Shown here one piece after another: positions 41,841 to 50,145 of a stretch of 64,000 bases of DNA. The translations under genes and the position numbers were made by a program. Origin of the DNA: Bradyrhizobium lablabi (GTDB lineage: Bacteria > Pseudomonadota > Alphaproteobacteria > Rhizobiales > Xanthobacteraceae); contig NZ_LT670844.1 in NCBI RefSeq assembly GCF_900141755.1, forward strand, positions 5,738,501 through 5,802,500, written 5' to 3'. Every line of letters begins with the position of its first letter. Position 1 is the stretch's first letter. A model generated the notes under the pieces. That model was not told the origin of the DNA. It was given only the letters and a program-made list of their open reading frames with translations, and made no database searches.

Positions 41841-42587
41841 ATGAGTGATCTCATCAGCAGAACCGCTCTTGTCACCGGCGCATCGCGCGGCATCGGCCGC
41901 GCCACCGCCCGCGCGTTGGCCGCAGCCGGTGCGCGTGTCATCGTTCACTACCGCAACGCCGCCGAGGAGGCGGAGGCGCTGGTCAAGGAGATCCGCGCCG
42001 ACGGCGGGCGGGCAGACGCGGTGGCCGCCGATCTCGCCGCGCCCGATGGCGCGCACAAGGTGGCGGCGGAAGTCCGCAAACTCGTCGTTGGTCAGCTCGA
42101 TATCCTGGTTGCCAATGCCGGCGTCGCGACCGCCGCTGCCATCGAGGACCAGAGCGTCGAGGAGTTCGATCGCATGTTCGCCGTCAACGTCCGCGCGCCG
42201 TTCTTCCTGGTGCAGCAATTGCTGCCGCTGTTCGGCGAGGGTTCCAGCATCGTGCTTTTGTCGTCGCTGGCGGCGCGGGCGTCGGTCGGCCTGTTGCCGG
42301 CTTACGCCGCCACCAAGGGCGCGATCGATACGCTGGTGAAACATTTTGCGGCGCTGTTGGGCCCGCGCGGCATTCGCGTCAATGCGGTGGCGCCCGGCGT
42401 GATCGACACCGACATGTCGAAATTCGCCAGAACCGACGAAGGCCGGCAGTTCACACTCGGCATGCAGGCATTGCAGCGCATCGGGCATCCCGACGAGGTC
42501 GCCGACGTCATTGCCTTCGTGGCGTCCGATGCGGCGCGCTGGGTCACCGGCGACACCATCCAGGTCGGCGGCGGCTCGAAACTCTGA
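41841..42587 (+). CDS. SDR-family oxidoreductase (FabG-like)
   Basis: This second 248-residue SDR has ALVTGASRGIGRATARAL, VANAG, LLSSLAARAS and YAATKGAIDTL (Tyr and Lys), with PGVIDTDMSKFA in the substrate lid. It starts 30 bp after the first SDR, to which it is only a distant paralogue. It probably acts in the same pathway. Confidence 0.92.
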   Translation: MSDLISRTALVTGASRGIGRATARALAAAGARVIVHYRNAAEEAEALVKEIRADGGRADAVAADLAAPDGAHKVAAEVRKLVVGQLDILVANAGVATAAAIEDQSVEEFDRMFAVNVRAPFFLVQQLLPLFGEGSSIVLLSSLAARASVGLLPAYAATKGAIDTLVKHFAALLGPRGIRVNAVAPGVIDTDMSKFARTDEGRQFTLGMQALQRIGHPDEVADVIAFVASDAARWVTGDTIQVGGGSKL

Positions 42588-42608
42588 TCGCCGCACAGGG
42601 AGGCATCA

Positions 42609-43241
42609 ATGAAGCTTTATCAATCAAACGCGTCGCCGAATTCCCGCCGGGTGAGGATCTTTCTCGCGGAGAAGGGGATTTCGATGCCGATCGTGCCGGT
42701 CGATCTCGGCGCGCGTGAGCAGTTTTCGGACGCCTACGCCGCGATCAATCCGCGCCGGGTCGTTCCGACGCTGGTCTTGGACGACGGCACCGCGATCGGC
42801 GAAGTGCCGGCGATCCTGCGCTATCTCGAGGAAATCCATCCCGAGCCGCCACTGCTCGGAGTGACACCGAAGAACAAGGCGCTGGTTGCGATGTGGGAGC
42901 GGCGCGCCGAACTGGAAGGATTTGCGGCCGCGATGGAAGCGGTTCGAAACGCTGTTCCCGCTCTCAAGAACCGCGCCATCGCCGGACCGCATGACTATGA
43001 GCAGATCCCGGCGCTGATCGAGCGAAGCCGAAAGCGCGTGATAAATTTCTACGCCGATTTCAATACCCGGCTCGCCGATGTGCCGCTTGTGGCCGGAGAC
43101 TCGTTTTCGGTCGCCGACATTACCGCGATCGTCACCGTCGATTTCGCAACCAAGGCGGCCGGCCTTCCGATCGCGGACGAGCATACGGCCTTGAAGCGCT
43201 GGTATGATCTGATCTCGGCCCGCGCCAGCATGGGCGCGTAG
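42609..43241 (+). CDS. Glutathione S-transferase
   Basis: The 210-residue protein has the N-terminal thioredoxin-like domain (YQSNASPNSRRVRIFLAEKG, VVPTLVLDDGTAIGEVPAILRYLEE with the cis-Pro and Glu-Val glutathione contacts) and an all-helical C-terminal domain (FSVADITAIVTVDFA). It is the last gene of the SDR-SDR-GST unit, 21 bp after the second SDR. The set suggests detoxification of a reactive carbonyl or halogenated compound (inference). Confidence 0.9.
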   Translation: MKLYQSNASPNSRRVRIFLAEKGISMPIVPVDLGAREQFSDAYAAINPRRVVPTLVLDDGTAIGEVPAILRYLEEIHPEPPLLGVTPKNKALVAMWERRAELEGFAAAMEAVRNAVPALKNRAIAGPHDYEQIPALIERSRKRVINFYADFNTRLADVPLVAGDSFSVADITAIVTVDFATKAAGLPIADEHTALKRWYDLISARASMGA

Positions 43242-43245
43242 CTCA

Positions 43246-44883
43246 TCATCCCGGCGGCGCGTCGGCGAGCGGGATGGTCAGCTCGAACGCGGTTCCCTCT
43301 TTGGTATCGAGCAGGCGGATCGCGCCGCCATGGGCGTCGAGCATGGCGCGCACGATGGCCAGCCCCATGCCGGTGCCGCCGCTGTCGCGCCGCGTCGTGA
43401 AAAAACTGTCGAAGATTTGCGTCCGGTTGTTGGGCGAGACGCCTTCGCCGTTGTCGCCGATCTTCACCCGCAGCAAATTGCCTTGCCGCGTCGCTGCGAG
43501 ATCGAGCGTCGTGCTGCCGTGGCGCGCCGCGTTGTCGGCAAGATTGGCAAAAATAATGGCGGCATTTTCCTCCGATATGCGCATCGGCGTATCCAACTCG
43601 CCGCTGGCGCGAATCTCGAGCGAGGGAAAGGCCGCGCGCAAACCGGTGATCGCGGCAGACAGTTTTGCGGCGCCGAGCGCAATCGGGTTTTCGGCGCGGG
43701 CAAAATCGCGCAAGCGGGTGGAGATTTTCGCCAGCCGGTCGGCGTCGGCAACGATATTGTCGAGGAATTTGCGGCGGTCCTGGTCGCTCATGGCGGGCGC
43801 CGGCGCGTCGATGTCGTCGCGCAGCAGTTCGGCGGCGCCCTGGATCGAGGTCAGCGGCGATTTCAGTTCATGCGAGACGTGGGTGGCAAACGTCGAGATG
43901 AAGCTCGATCGCGCGTTCAGCCGCCGCGCCATATCGAGAAAGCTTTGCGCCAGGCGGGCGAATTCGCTGGTGCCGTGGCGCTTGAGCGGACCAAGCGCGT
44001 TGCGGTCGCCCTTGCCGATCAGGTTTGAGCGCTCATTCAGTTCCCGCATCGGCTCGGTGATGGTACGGTGAAACAGGACGCCGATCAAAAGCGTCGGCAC
44101 GATCATGGACAGGATCGCAAGCACGACCTTGGCGCGCTGCTCATAAAGATAAATGAAGACATTGCTGGGCGTGCGCGAGGCATAGACGACGCCCGCAACC
44201 TGGTCGCGCACGATCACGGGCATCGCGGTGAAGACGCGCATGCCGGTGCCCCGGCTCATCGAATAGAGCGAAGGCTGGTCGTGCTTGGAGATGCGCACGC
44301 GCAAGATAGCGGCAAAGCGTCCCTGCAGCGCCGCGGCGACTTCCTCGAGATGCGCCAGCGACAGCCCGACTTCCTGGCGGCCGGCGATCACGATGCCGTT
44401 GGGATCGAGCAGCCGAAACCCGGCGAGCGTCACGTATTGTGTCGCGACCAGATCCGGCATCATCCGCGCGCCGAGCGCTGTGAAAGCAGGATCGGCTGGT
44501 GCTGCAGGCGCGCGCGCTTCCGGCCGCGGCGGCAATATGCTCTCCTCGGCCAGTTCGAGCTTCGGCCAGATCGGCTGATACGGTTCGTCCGGCGGCTGTT
44601 GCGGCGGGGGCGGGACTTTTGTCCCGAGCGTGATAGTTGGCGGAATCGAGGTTTCGACCTCGCGCTGGAACACGGCGGATAAAGCAGCACTTTGCGCGAT
44701 CAGTTCGGACTCGGTCTGCTGGATCAATTGATTTTGGTAGATTTTCAGAAAGTAGAGGCTGAACAGCGGCAGCGACAGCACGCTGGCCAGAACCAGAAAG
44801 ACCACGAGGCTGAGACTTGGCCGCCACTTGCGCCGCGGGCCGGGCATATTGCTTGTGACGTCAGGACTCGCGGCCTCGGTCAA
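43246..44883 (-). CDS. Sensor histidine kinase
   Basis: The 545-residue kinase has a first transmembrane helix at about 24-47, a Pro-rich periplasmic sensor region to about 250, a second helix at about 252-272 and HAMP. The HisKA region has His338 in HVSHELKSPLTSIQGAAELL, and the ATPase has N (FANLADNAARHG), DNGEG, and GGTGMGLAI boxes. The layout resembles CreC. Its ATG overlaps the regulator stop as ATGA. It converges on the GST gene with only a few bases between. Confidence 0.92.
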   Translation of the reverse strand: MTEAASPDVTSNMPGPRRKWRPSLSLVVFLVLASVLSLPLFSLYFLKIYQNQLIQQTESELIAQSAALSAVFQREVETSIPPTITLGTKVPPPPQQPPDEPYQPIWPKLELAEESILPPRPEARAPAAPADPAFTALGARMMPDLVATQYVTLAGFRLLDPNGIVIAGRQEVGLSLAHLEEVAAALQGRFAAILRVRISKHDQPSLYSMSRGTGMRVFTAMPVIVRDQVAGVVYASRTPSNVFIYLYEQRAKVVLAILSMIVPTLLIGVLFHRTITEPMRELNERSNLIGKGDRNALGPLKRHGTSEFARLAQSFLDMARRLNARSSFISTFATHVSHELKSPLTSIQGAAELLRDDIDAPAPAMSDQDRRKFLDNIVADADRLAKISTRLRDFARAENPIALGAAKLSAAITGLRAAFPSLEIRASGELDTPMRISEENAAIIFANLADNAARHGSTTLDLAATRQGNLLRVKIGDNGEGVSPNNRTQIFDSFFTTRRDSGGTGMGLAIVRAMLDAHGGAIRLLDTKEGTAFELTIPLADAPPG

Positions 44884-45578
44884 CGCGCGGCCTCGCAGCG
44901 GCCCAGCTTGAAGCCGACGCCGTGCACGGTCTCGATCACGCTGTCGCAGCCGGCCGCCGCCATCTTGGCGCGGATATTTCGGACGTGGCTGTCGATGGTG
45001 CGATCCGCGACATGAATATTGCCGGCGTAAGCCGCATCGAGGATCAATTCGCGCGTGAACACGAATCCCGGCCGCGCCAGCAGCGTGCGCAGGATCGAGA
45101 ATTCGAGCGCCGTCAGCGAGACCTGTGTGCCCTGGAAGCTCGCGGTGCGCGCGTCCGCATCGATCGCGAGCCCGCCATGATTCATGGCTTTGGTTACCGC
45201 CGGCGCCGGAGTGCTCCGCGCCCGCCGCAGGATCGCATTGACCCTGGCGACCAGTTCGCGCGGACTGAACGGTTTTGTCACATAATCGTCGCCGCCGATC
45301 TCAAGCCCGAGGATGCGATCGATCTCCTCGTCGCGGGCCGACAGAAACAGGATCGGCGTATCCGCGCTTTTCCTGATCTCGCGGCAGACTTCGAGGCCGT
45401 CCATCTCCGGCATGCCGATGTCGAGCACGATGAGGTCGTGGACGTTGCGGTCGAACTGGCGCAGCGCCTCCTTGCCGTCCTGCGCGATCGAGATCGCCAT
45501 GCCCGTCTTCTCGAACGCGAAGCGCACGACGTCGCGGATATGCGGATCATCATCGACGACGAGAATGGAGTGAGCCAT
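44880..45578 (-). CDS. OmpR/PhoB-family response regulator
   Basis: The 232-residue regulator has a receiver domain with Asp53 in DLIVLDIGMPEMDG and an OmpR-type winged helix (HGGLAIDADARTASFQGTQVSLTALEF, then IDSHVRNIRAKM). I start at MAHSILVV, seven bases after the DUF4173 stop. It is phosphorylated by the kinase encoded next. Targets are unknown; the membrane protein gene in the same operon is a candidate. Confidence 0.93.
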   Translation of the reverse strand: MAHSILVVDDDPHIRDVVRFAFEKTGMAISIAQDGKEALRQFDRNVHDLIVLDIGMPEMDGLEVCREIRKSADTPILFLSARDEEIDRILGLEIGGDDYVTKPFSPRELVARVNAILRRARSTPAPAVTKAMNHGGLAIDADARTASFQGTQVSLTALEFSILRTLLARPGFVFTRELILDAAYAGNIHVADRTIDSHVRNIRAKMAAAGCDSVIETVHGVGFKLGRCEAAR

Positions 45579-45585
45579 GTTCGCG

Positions 45586-47103
45586 CTAGCCTTGGCCGCC
45601 ATCTACGGGATTGAGCGGTGTGTCGGGATTGTTAGCCAAATATCGCTGCAGGCGCCATGCCCGAAAACCCCAGGCGCGCCAGTTTGCCATGCCCTTTCGG
45701 GCTGCATCAGCAGCTTGATCGAACCGGAATCCTGCAACGTAGGGCTGGAACGCCGGGATATTCTGCAGACGTGGCTCGAGGACGGGCAAGACTTGTGGAC
45801 CAAGCGAAAACAGATATTTCAAATCGAGATTTGGGCCGGCACCGCCAGCTTCCCGGCAGTGCTCAACATTGTAGGAAGCAACGACTTGCGGTGCGTTGAT
45901 GAAACAGCATCCGTAGAGCACCAGCGCAAGCGTCGCGGCATTGGCTGTGACCAACCATGAATTGGGCTTCTTCAACAAGATCTGGATCAGGATCAGCATT
46001 AGCCCCGCGGCCACCAGTCCCATCCAGATGAACGCCGCGAGGCGCAGATAAGTGAGCGAGAAAGCCGCGACATAGAGATCGAGCCGGAAGATCGACGAGA
46101 TCACCAGCAGGATGTTTTGCCCGATCCATGCCAGCACCAGCGGACGGATCAGCCTGGAGTGCTCCGCCGGTCCGGCCGGGCGCATCGCGATCAGGACAAA
46201 TCCCGCGGCGAGCAGCGCGGTGGCGATCAGCGGATAGGCGCCGCGATGGGCGTATTCGGCGTGGCTCATGCCGTCGGGGAGGCTGGCGCCGCCCCAGAGA
46301 TAGACAAGGTCGAGCCCGCTTTGGAGCGCGAACAGCGCGTTGAAAAGGATCAGCGAGCGCACCATCGCGGCTTTACCGAAAAAGAGACCCGGGTCCGATG
46401 GCGCTGCGGCAACCGCTTCGCTAGCCGCAGTGCTCGTAATGGAATTGCGGCGGTTGCGACGGAGCATCAAAGGCCAGATAAATCCGGCCAGTAAAACCCA
46501 GAATGCCACCCGCGCCGGATCGAGCGCGTTGATGAGTGTCCACAGGTCGATCCGCAACAGCCCGTGCTCGATCAAGGGATTTGCCGAAGCGAACAGCCAG
46601 ACGAAGATCGTGAAAATCCCGAGCGGAACGATCCAGCCGGCCAGCGAACCGGGTTTCAGCCACTCGTAATTTCCCTGCTGCGTCAGCCGGACCAAATCGG
46701 CCGCCAGATGAAACGGGCCGCGAAACGGCGTTGCCAGCACTTCAAGGAGATATTGCCACCAACGCGCACCTTGCCGAGCGGTGACCACCATCACGAACGT
46801 CGCCGTTGACAGCGTGCCCACCATCACGGAGAGCAAGTTGACGTCTTCGATCAGGACCAAGAGGCCCGCGACGAAGACGAACGTCATGCCGATCAGGGTA
46901 TGGCGTGTCGCGCGCACGCCATTGCTGGCGACGGCGACGCCGCCGAGCGCCCCGAGAAACAGTGCAAGCGAGATGCCGATCTCCCAGCCGTAAAACAGCC
47001 AGTCGGCCAGCGCGACGCTAGCCGCGGCAAGCATCAGCGGCTTGAGAAGCGGGCGCGCGGGAGCGGGAGCCATTTCCAAATCGGAGGCGGCGGCAATCGA
47101 CAT
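45586..47103 (-). CDS. DUF4153/DUF4173-family polytopic membrane protein
   Basis: The 505-residue protein has roughly a dozen hydrophobic segments and the family features SGLDLVYLWGGASLPDGMSHAEYAHRGAYPLI and IPAFQPYV near the end. Function is unknown. The start is ATG after GAGGAACATAAA. It is first in an operon with the response regulator and kinase, suggesting that the two-component system senses or controls the same envelope process (inference). Confidence 0.85.
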   Translation of the reverse strand: MSIAAASDLEMAPAPARPLLKPLMLAAASVALADWLFYGWEIGISLALFLGALGGVAVASNGVRATRHTLIGMTFVFVAGLLVLIEDVNLLSVMVGTLSTATFVMVVTARQGARWWQYLLEVLATPFRGPFHLAADLVRLTQQGNYEWLKPGSLAGWIVPLGIFTIFVWLFASANPLIEHGLLRIDLWTLINALDPARVAFWVLLAGFIWPLMLRRNRRNSITSTAASEAVAAAPSDPGLFFGKAAMVRSLILFNALFALQSGLDLVYLWGGASLPDGMSHAEYAHRGAYPLIATALLAAGFVLIAMRPAGPAEHSRLIRPLVLAWIGQNILLVISSIFRLDLYVAAFSLTYLRLAAFIWMGLVAAGLMLILIQILLKKPNSWLVTANAATLALVLYGCCFINAPQVVASYNVEHCREAGGAGPNLDLKYLFSLGPQVLPVLEPRLQNIPAFQPYVAGFRFDQAADAARKGMANWRAWGFRAWRLQRYLANNPDTPLNPVDGGQG

Positions 47104-47370
47104 GATTTTATGTTCCTGAGGTGATGAGGGTCAGGTGAGGGGCTGTAATCGCCAGAATTGAAGGGAGATGATCTTGGCCATGGCCCGACGATGCCAAGCC
47201 GATTGGCAGCGCGTTTGCTGGAGACCCTGAGGATTTGCGGATTTTTATGCAGATTTCATGCAGGCGCGGGGCAGGGCGGCCGAAAACCCCATTCTCACGG
47301 CCAATCCGCGATGCTAAGAGCCCCGCGTCCCACCACCCCACCAACAAGAACAACACCGGGAGAAAACCCC

Positions 47371-48708
47371 ATGAGCCAATCCGCCACCGCCATCGCCGCG
47401 CCCCGCGCCGCCAGTAGCGAGCTCGAAACCTCGACCATCCGCGCGATTTCGTGGCGGCTGATTCCGTTCCTGGTGCTGGCCTATTTCTTTTCCTATCTCG
47501 ATCGCGTCAATCTCGGTTTTGCCGCGCTGACCATGAATGCCGAGCTGAAATTCTCGCCGACGGTTTTCGCGTGGGGCGCCGGCATCTTCTTCATCGGCTA
47601 TTTCATCTTCGAGGTGCCGAGCAATCTGGCATTGGAAAGATTCGGCGCCAGCCGCTGGATCGCGCGGATCATGGTGACCTGGGGCATCATCTCCGGATTG
47701 ATGGCGCTCGTCAGCGGGGTCTGGAGTTTTTATGGACTGCGCTTCCTGCTTGGAGTCGCCGAAGCCGGGTTCTTTCCCGGCATCATTCTTTATCTGACCT
47801 ATTGGTATCCGGCCGAATATCGCGCGCGCTTTCTCGCCGCCTTCGCCATCGCCGTCCCGGTGTCCTCGGTGATCGGCGCGCCGATCTCGGGGCTGCTGCT
47901 CGGGCTCGACGGCGTGATGGGTATTAAGGGATGGCAATGGCTGTTCATCATCGAGGGCATTCCGTCGGTGTTGCTCGGCATCGTGACCTGGTTCTATCTC
48001 ACCGATCGCCCGGCGCAGGCCGATTGGCTCACGGCCGAGCAGAAGGCCTGGCTGTCGGCAAAACTCGAAAGCGAGACCGCCGCCAAGAAGGCCGCGCAGC
48101 ACCTGACGCTGGGGCAGGCGCTTTCTTCGCCGAAGGTGATCACGCTGAGCCTGATCTATTTCGGATTCGTTGCCGCGCTCTATGGCATGCAGTTCTGGCT
48201 GCCGCAGATCATCAAAGCGTTCGGCTTCACCAACGCGCAGACCGGTTTTGTCGCCGCGGTGCCGTACCTGTTCGGCACGGTCGCGATGATCCTGTGGGCG
48301 CGCCATTCCGACGCGAGCCGCGAACGGGTGATGCATGTCGGCGCGCCCTTGCTGTTGACCGCGGCGGCGCTCGGCATCTGCGGCTACATGGACAATCCCT
48401 ATGTCACCATGGTCGCGCTGATCGTTGCCGCGATCGGCATCTTCGGCACCTTCGCGGTGTTCTGGACATTGCCGACCGCCTGGCTCTCCGGCACTGCCGC
48501 CGCGGGCGCGATCGCGCTGATCAATTCGATCGGCAACCTCGCTGGCTTCGGCGGGCCCTATCTGATCGGCTGGGTCAAGGAAGCCACCGGCTCGACGTCG
48601 ACGGGGCTATTGGTTCTCGCGGTGCTGCCGCTGATTGGCGGGCTTTTGGTTTTCCTCGGCGGCCACGAAACCAAGACGGAATTCGCCACGGCCGCGAAGG
48701 CGAAGTAA
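47371..48708 (+). CDS. MFS transporter, anion:cation symporter (ACS) family
   Basis: The 445-residue carrier opens with RLIPFLVLAYFFSYLDRVNLGFAAL, the ACS signature, and has FFIGYFIFEVPSNL, GVAEAGFFPGIILYLTYWYP and about twelve membrane segments. Relatives move phthalate, tartrate, 4-hydroxyphenylacetate and other organic anions. I start at the ATG after GGGAGA; the long upstream extension in the frame is not protein-like. It is a single gene followed by a family A repeat. Confidence 0.9.
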   Translation: MSQSATAIAAPRAASSELETSTIRAISWRLIPFLVLAYFFSYLDRVNLGFAALTMNAELKFSPTVFAWGAGIFFIGYFIFEVPSNLALERFGASRWIARIMVTWGIISGLMALVSGVWSFYGLRFLLGVAEAGFFPGIILYLTYWYPAEYRARFLAAFAIAVPVSSVIGAPISGLLLGLDGVMGIKGWQWLFIIEGIPSVLLGIVTWFYLTDRPAQADWLTAEQKAWLSAKLESETAAKKAAQHLTLGQALSSPKVITLSLIYFGFVAALYGMQFWLPQIIKAFGFTNAQTGFVAAVPYLFGTVAMILWARHSDASRERVMHVGAPLLLTAAALGICGYMDNPYVTMVALIVAAIGIFGTFAVFWTLPTAWLSGTAAAGAIALINSIGNLAGFGGPYLIGWVKEATGSTSTGLLVLAVLPLIGGLLVFLGGHETKTEFATAAKAK

Positions 48709-48717
48709 CGTTAGCCC

Positions 48718-48819
48718 GTCATTCCGGGGCGCGCGAAGCGCGAACCCGGAATCTCGAGATTCCCCGATGCGCAATTGCGCATCTGAGGTCTGGTCCTTCG
48801 GACCATCCCGGAATGACGG
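48718..48819. repeat. Palindromic intergenic repeat, family A long form, copy 4
   Basis: It is nearly identical to the copy at 24836-24940, including the CTGGTCCTTCGGACCATCCC segment. The rest of the gap to the RND operon (48820-49013) holds the operon promoter region. Confidence 0.8.
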
Positions 48820-48948
48820 TCTTAACCGATCGACCTCACCTCAGCCTTCGACCAGCCATACCGCACCGCCTACGCAATTGTGCTCTGAATGGAGGACAGA
48901 AATTCGTGACTTCTTAACTACCGCACCTGCTCACGAAATCATGATCAC

Positions 48949-48970
48949 TGACGAATGTTGACAATCGTCA
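48949..48970 (+). promoter_or_regulatory. Candidate TetR operator overlapping a -35 of the RND operon
   Basis: Inverted repeats TGACGA (48949-48954) and TCGTCA (48965-48970) flank a consensus -35 TTGACA at 48958-48963. The arms extend to eight bases with one mismatch. No clear -10 was seen at 16-18 bp, so the promoter assignment is tentative. The TetR encoded at the end of the operon is the obvious candidate ligand. Confidence 0.4.
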
Positions 48971-49013
48971 CTACATAATCGACACTCCCTCCAACTCATA
49001 GAGGGAAGCTGTC

Positions 49014-50120
49014 ATGTTGGTCCGTTCCATTTTCGCTAACTATTACAGACTTTTAGCTGGCGCAGCGCTGGCCCTGGCCGCAATCGCACTGGCCGGCTGC
49101 AATGACAAGGTCGCCGAAAAAGCAACGCCGTCGCGCCCGGTTTTGGTGGCGACCGTGCATTACGAGGCGGAATCACCGGCGCGCAGTTTCGTCGGTACCA
49201 TCAAGCCGCGGATCGAGGCCGATATGGGCTTTCGGGTGCCGGGCAAGGTCGCAAAGCGCCTGGTCGAGGTCGGCCAGAACGTGGATGTCGGCCAGCCGCT
49301 CGCCACCCTCGATGAAGTCGACTTGAAGCTGCAGGCCGAGCAGGCCGACGCGGAATTCCATGCCGCGACCGGCGTGCTGGCGCAGGCCGCCGCCGCAGAG
49401 ACCCGCGCCAAAGACCTTCGCGCCAAGGGCTGGGCCACCGACGCGCAGCTGGATACGGCCAAGGCTGCCGCCGACGAGGCGCGTGCGCGGCTCGATCGTG
49501 CGGTGCGCTCGGTCGAACTGACCAAAAACTCTCTCTCTTATGCAACGCTTGTCGCCGACACCCGCGGCGTCGTCACCGCGACCCTGATCGACGCTGGACA
49601 GGTCGTGGCCTCTGGACAAACCGCGATCCGGGTGGCCCGTTTTGGCGAAAAGGAAGCCGTGGTCGCGATCCCGGAAACGCTGCTTGGCCGTGCCAAGGAC
49701 GGCGTCGCGACCGTCAGCCTGTGGTCGGACCCGAACAAGAAATATACCGCAACACTGCGCGAGATCGCGCCCGCGGCCGATGCGGCGACCCGCACCTATC
49801 TGGCAAAATTTTCGCTGCCCGACGCCGGTGACGCGGTTTCGCTCGGCATGACCGCGACGCTGACGCTCGCCGATCCCGAGACGACGCGGGTCGCGCGGCT
49901 GCCGCTGTCGGCGCTGTTCAGCGAAGGCGGCGGTGCCTCGTTCTACATCGTCGACGACAAGGGCGACGTGGCGCTGAAGCCGGTCGCGGTGAAGTCTTAC
50001 GAGAGCAATGACGTCGTCATCTCCGGCGGCGTCGACGAAGGCGCCAAGGTGGTTGCGCTCGGGGTGCAGAAACTCGATCCGGCCCAGAAGGTCCGGGTCG
50101 TCTCGTCACTTTCATTCTAA
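49014..50120 (+). CDS. RND efflux periplasmic adaptor (membrane-fusion lipoprotein)
   Basis: The 368-residue protein has a lipoprotein signal with lipobox LAGC at about 26-29. The membrane-fusion plan follows: an N-terminal half-lipoyl strand (GFRVPGKVAKRLVEVGQNVDVGQPLATLD), an Ala-rich hairpin coiled coil at about 105-155, then beta-barrel and membrane-proximal domains. It links the inner-membrane pump to an outer-membrane channel; no channel gene is present here. The pump gene follows 25 bp later. Confidence 0.92.
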   Translation: MLVRSIFANYYRLLAGAALALAAIALAGCNDKVAEKATPSRPVLVATVHYEAESPARSFVGTIKPRIEADMGFRVPGKVAKRLVEVGQNVDVGQPLATLDEVDLKLQAEQADAEFHAATGVLAQAAAAETRAKDLRAKGWATDAQLDTAKAAADEARARLDRAVRSVELTKNSLSYATLVADTRGVVTATLIDAGQVVASGQTAIRVARFGEKEAVVAIPETLLGRAKDGVATVSLWSDPNKKYTATLREIAPAADAATRTYLAKFSLPDAGDAVSLGMTATLTLADPETTRVARLPLSALFSEGGGASFYIVDDKGDVALKPVAVKSYESNDVVISGGVDEGAKVVALGVQKLDPAQKVRVVSSLSF

Positions 50121-50145
50121 TTCGAGCTGATTCGAGGAGGGCGTG

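Noticed and set aside
41001..42596. Minus-strand open frame of 531 codons opposite the two SDR genes
   Set aside because: Both SDR genes have full motifs and ribosome sites; the antisense product matches no family.
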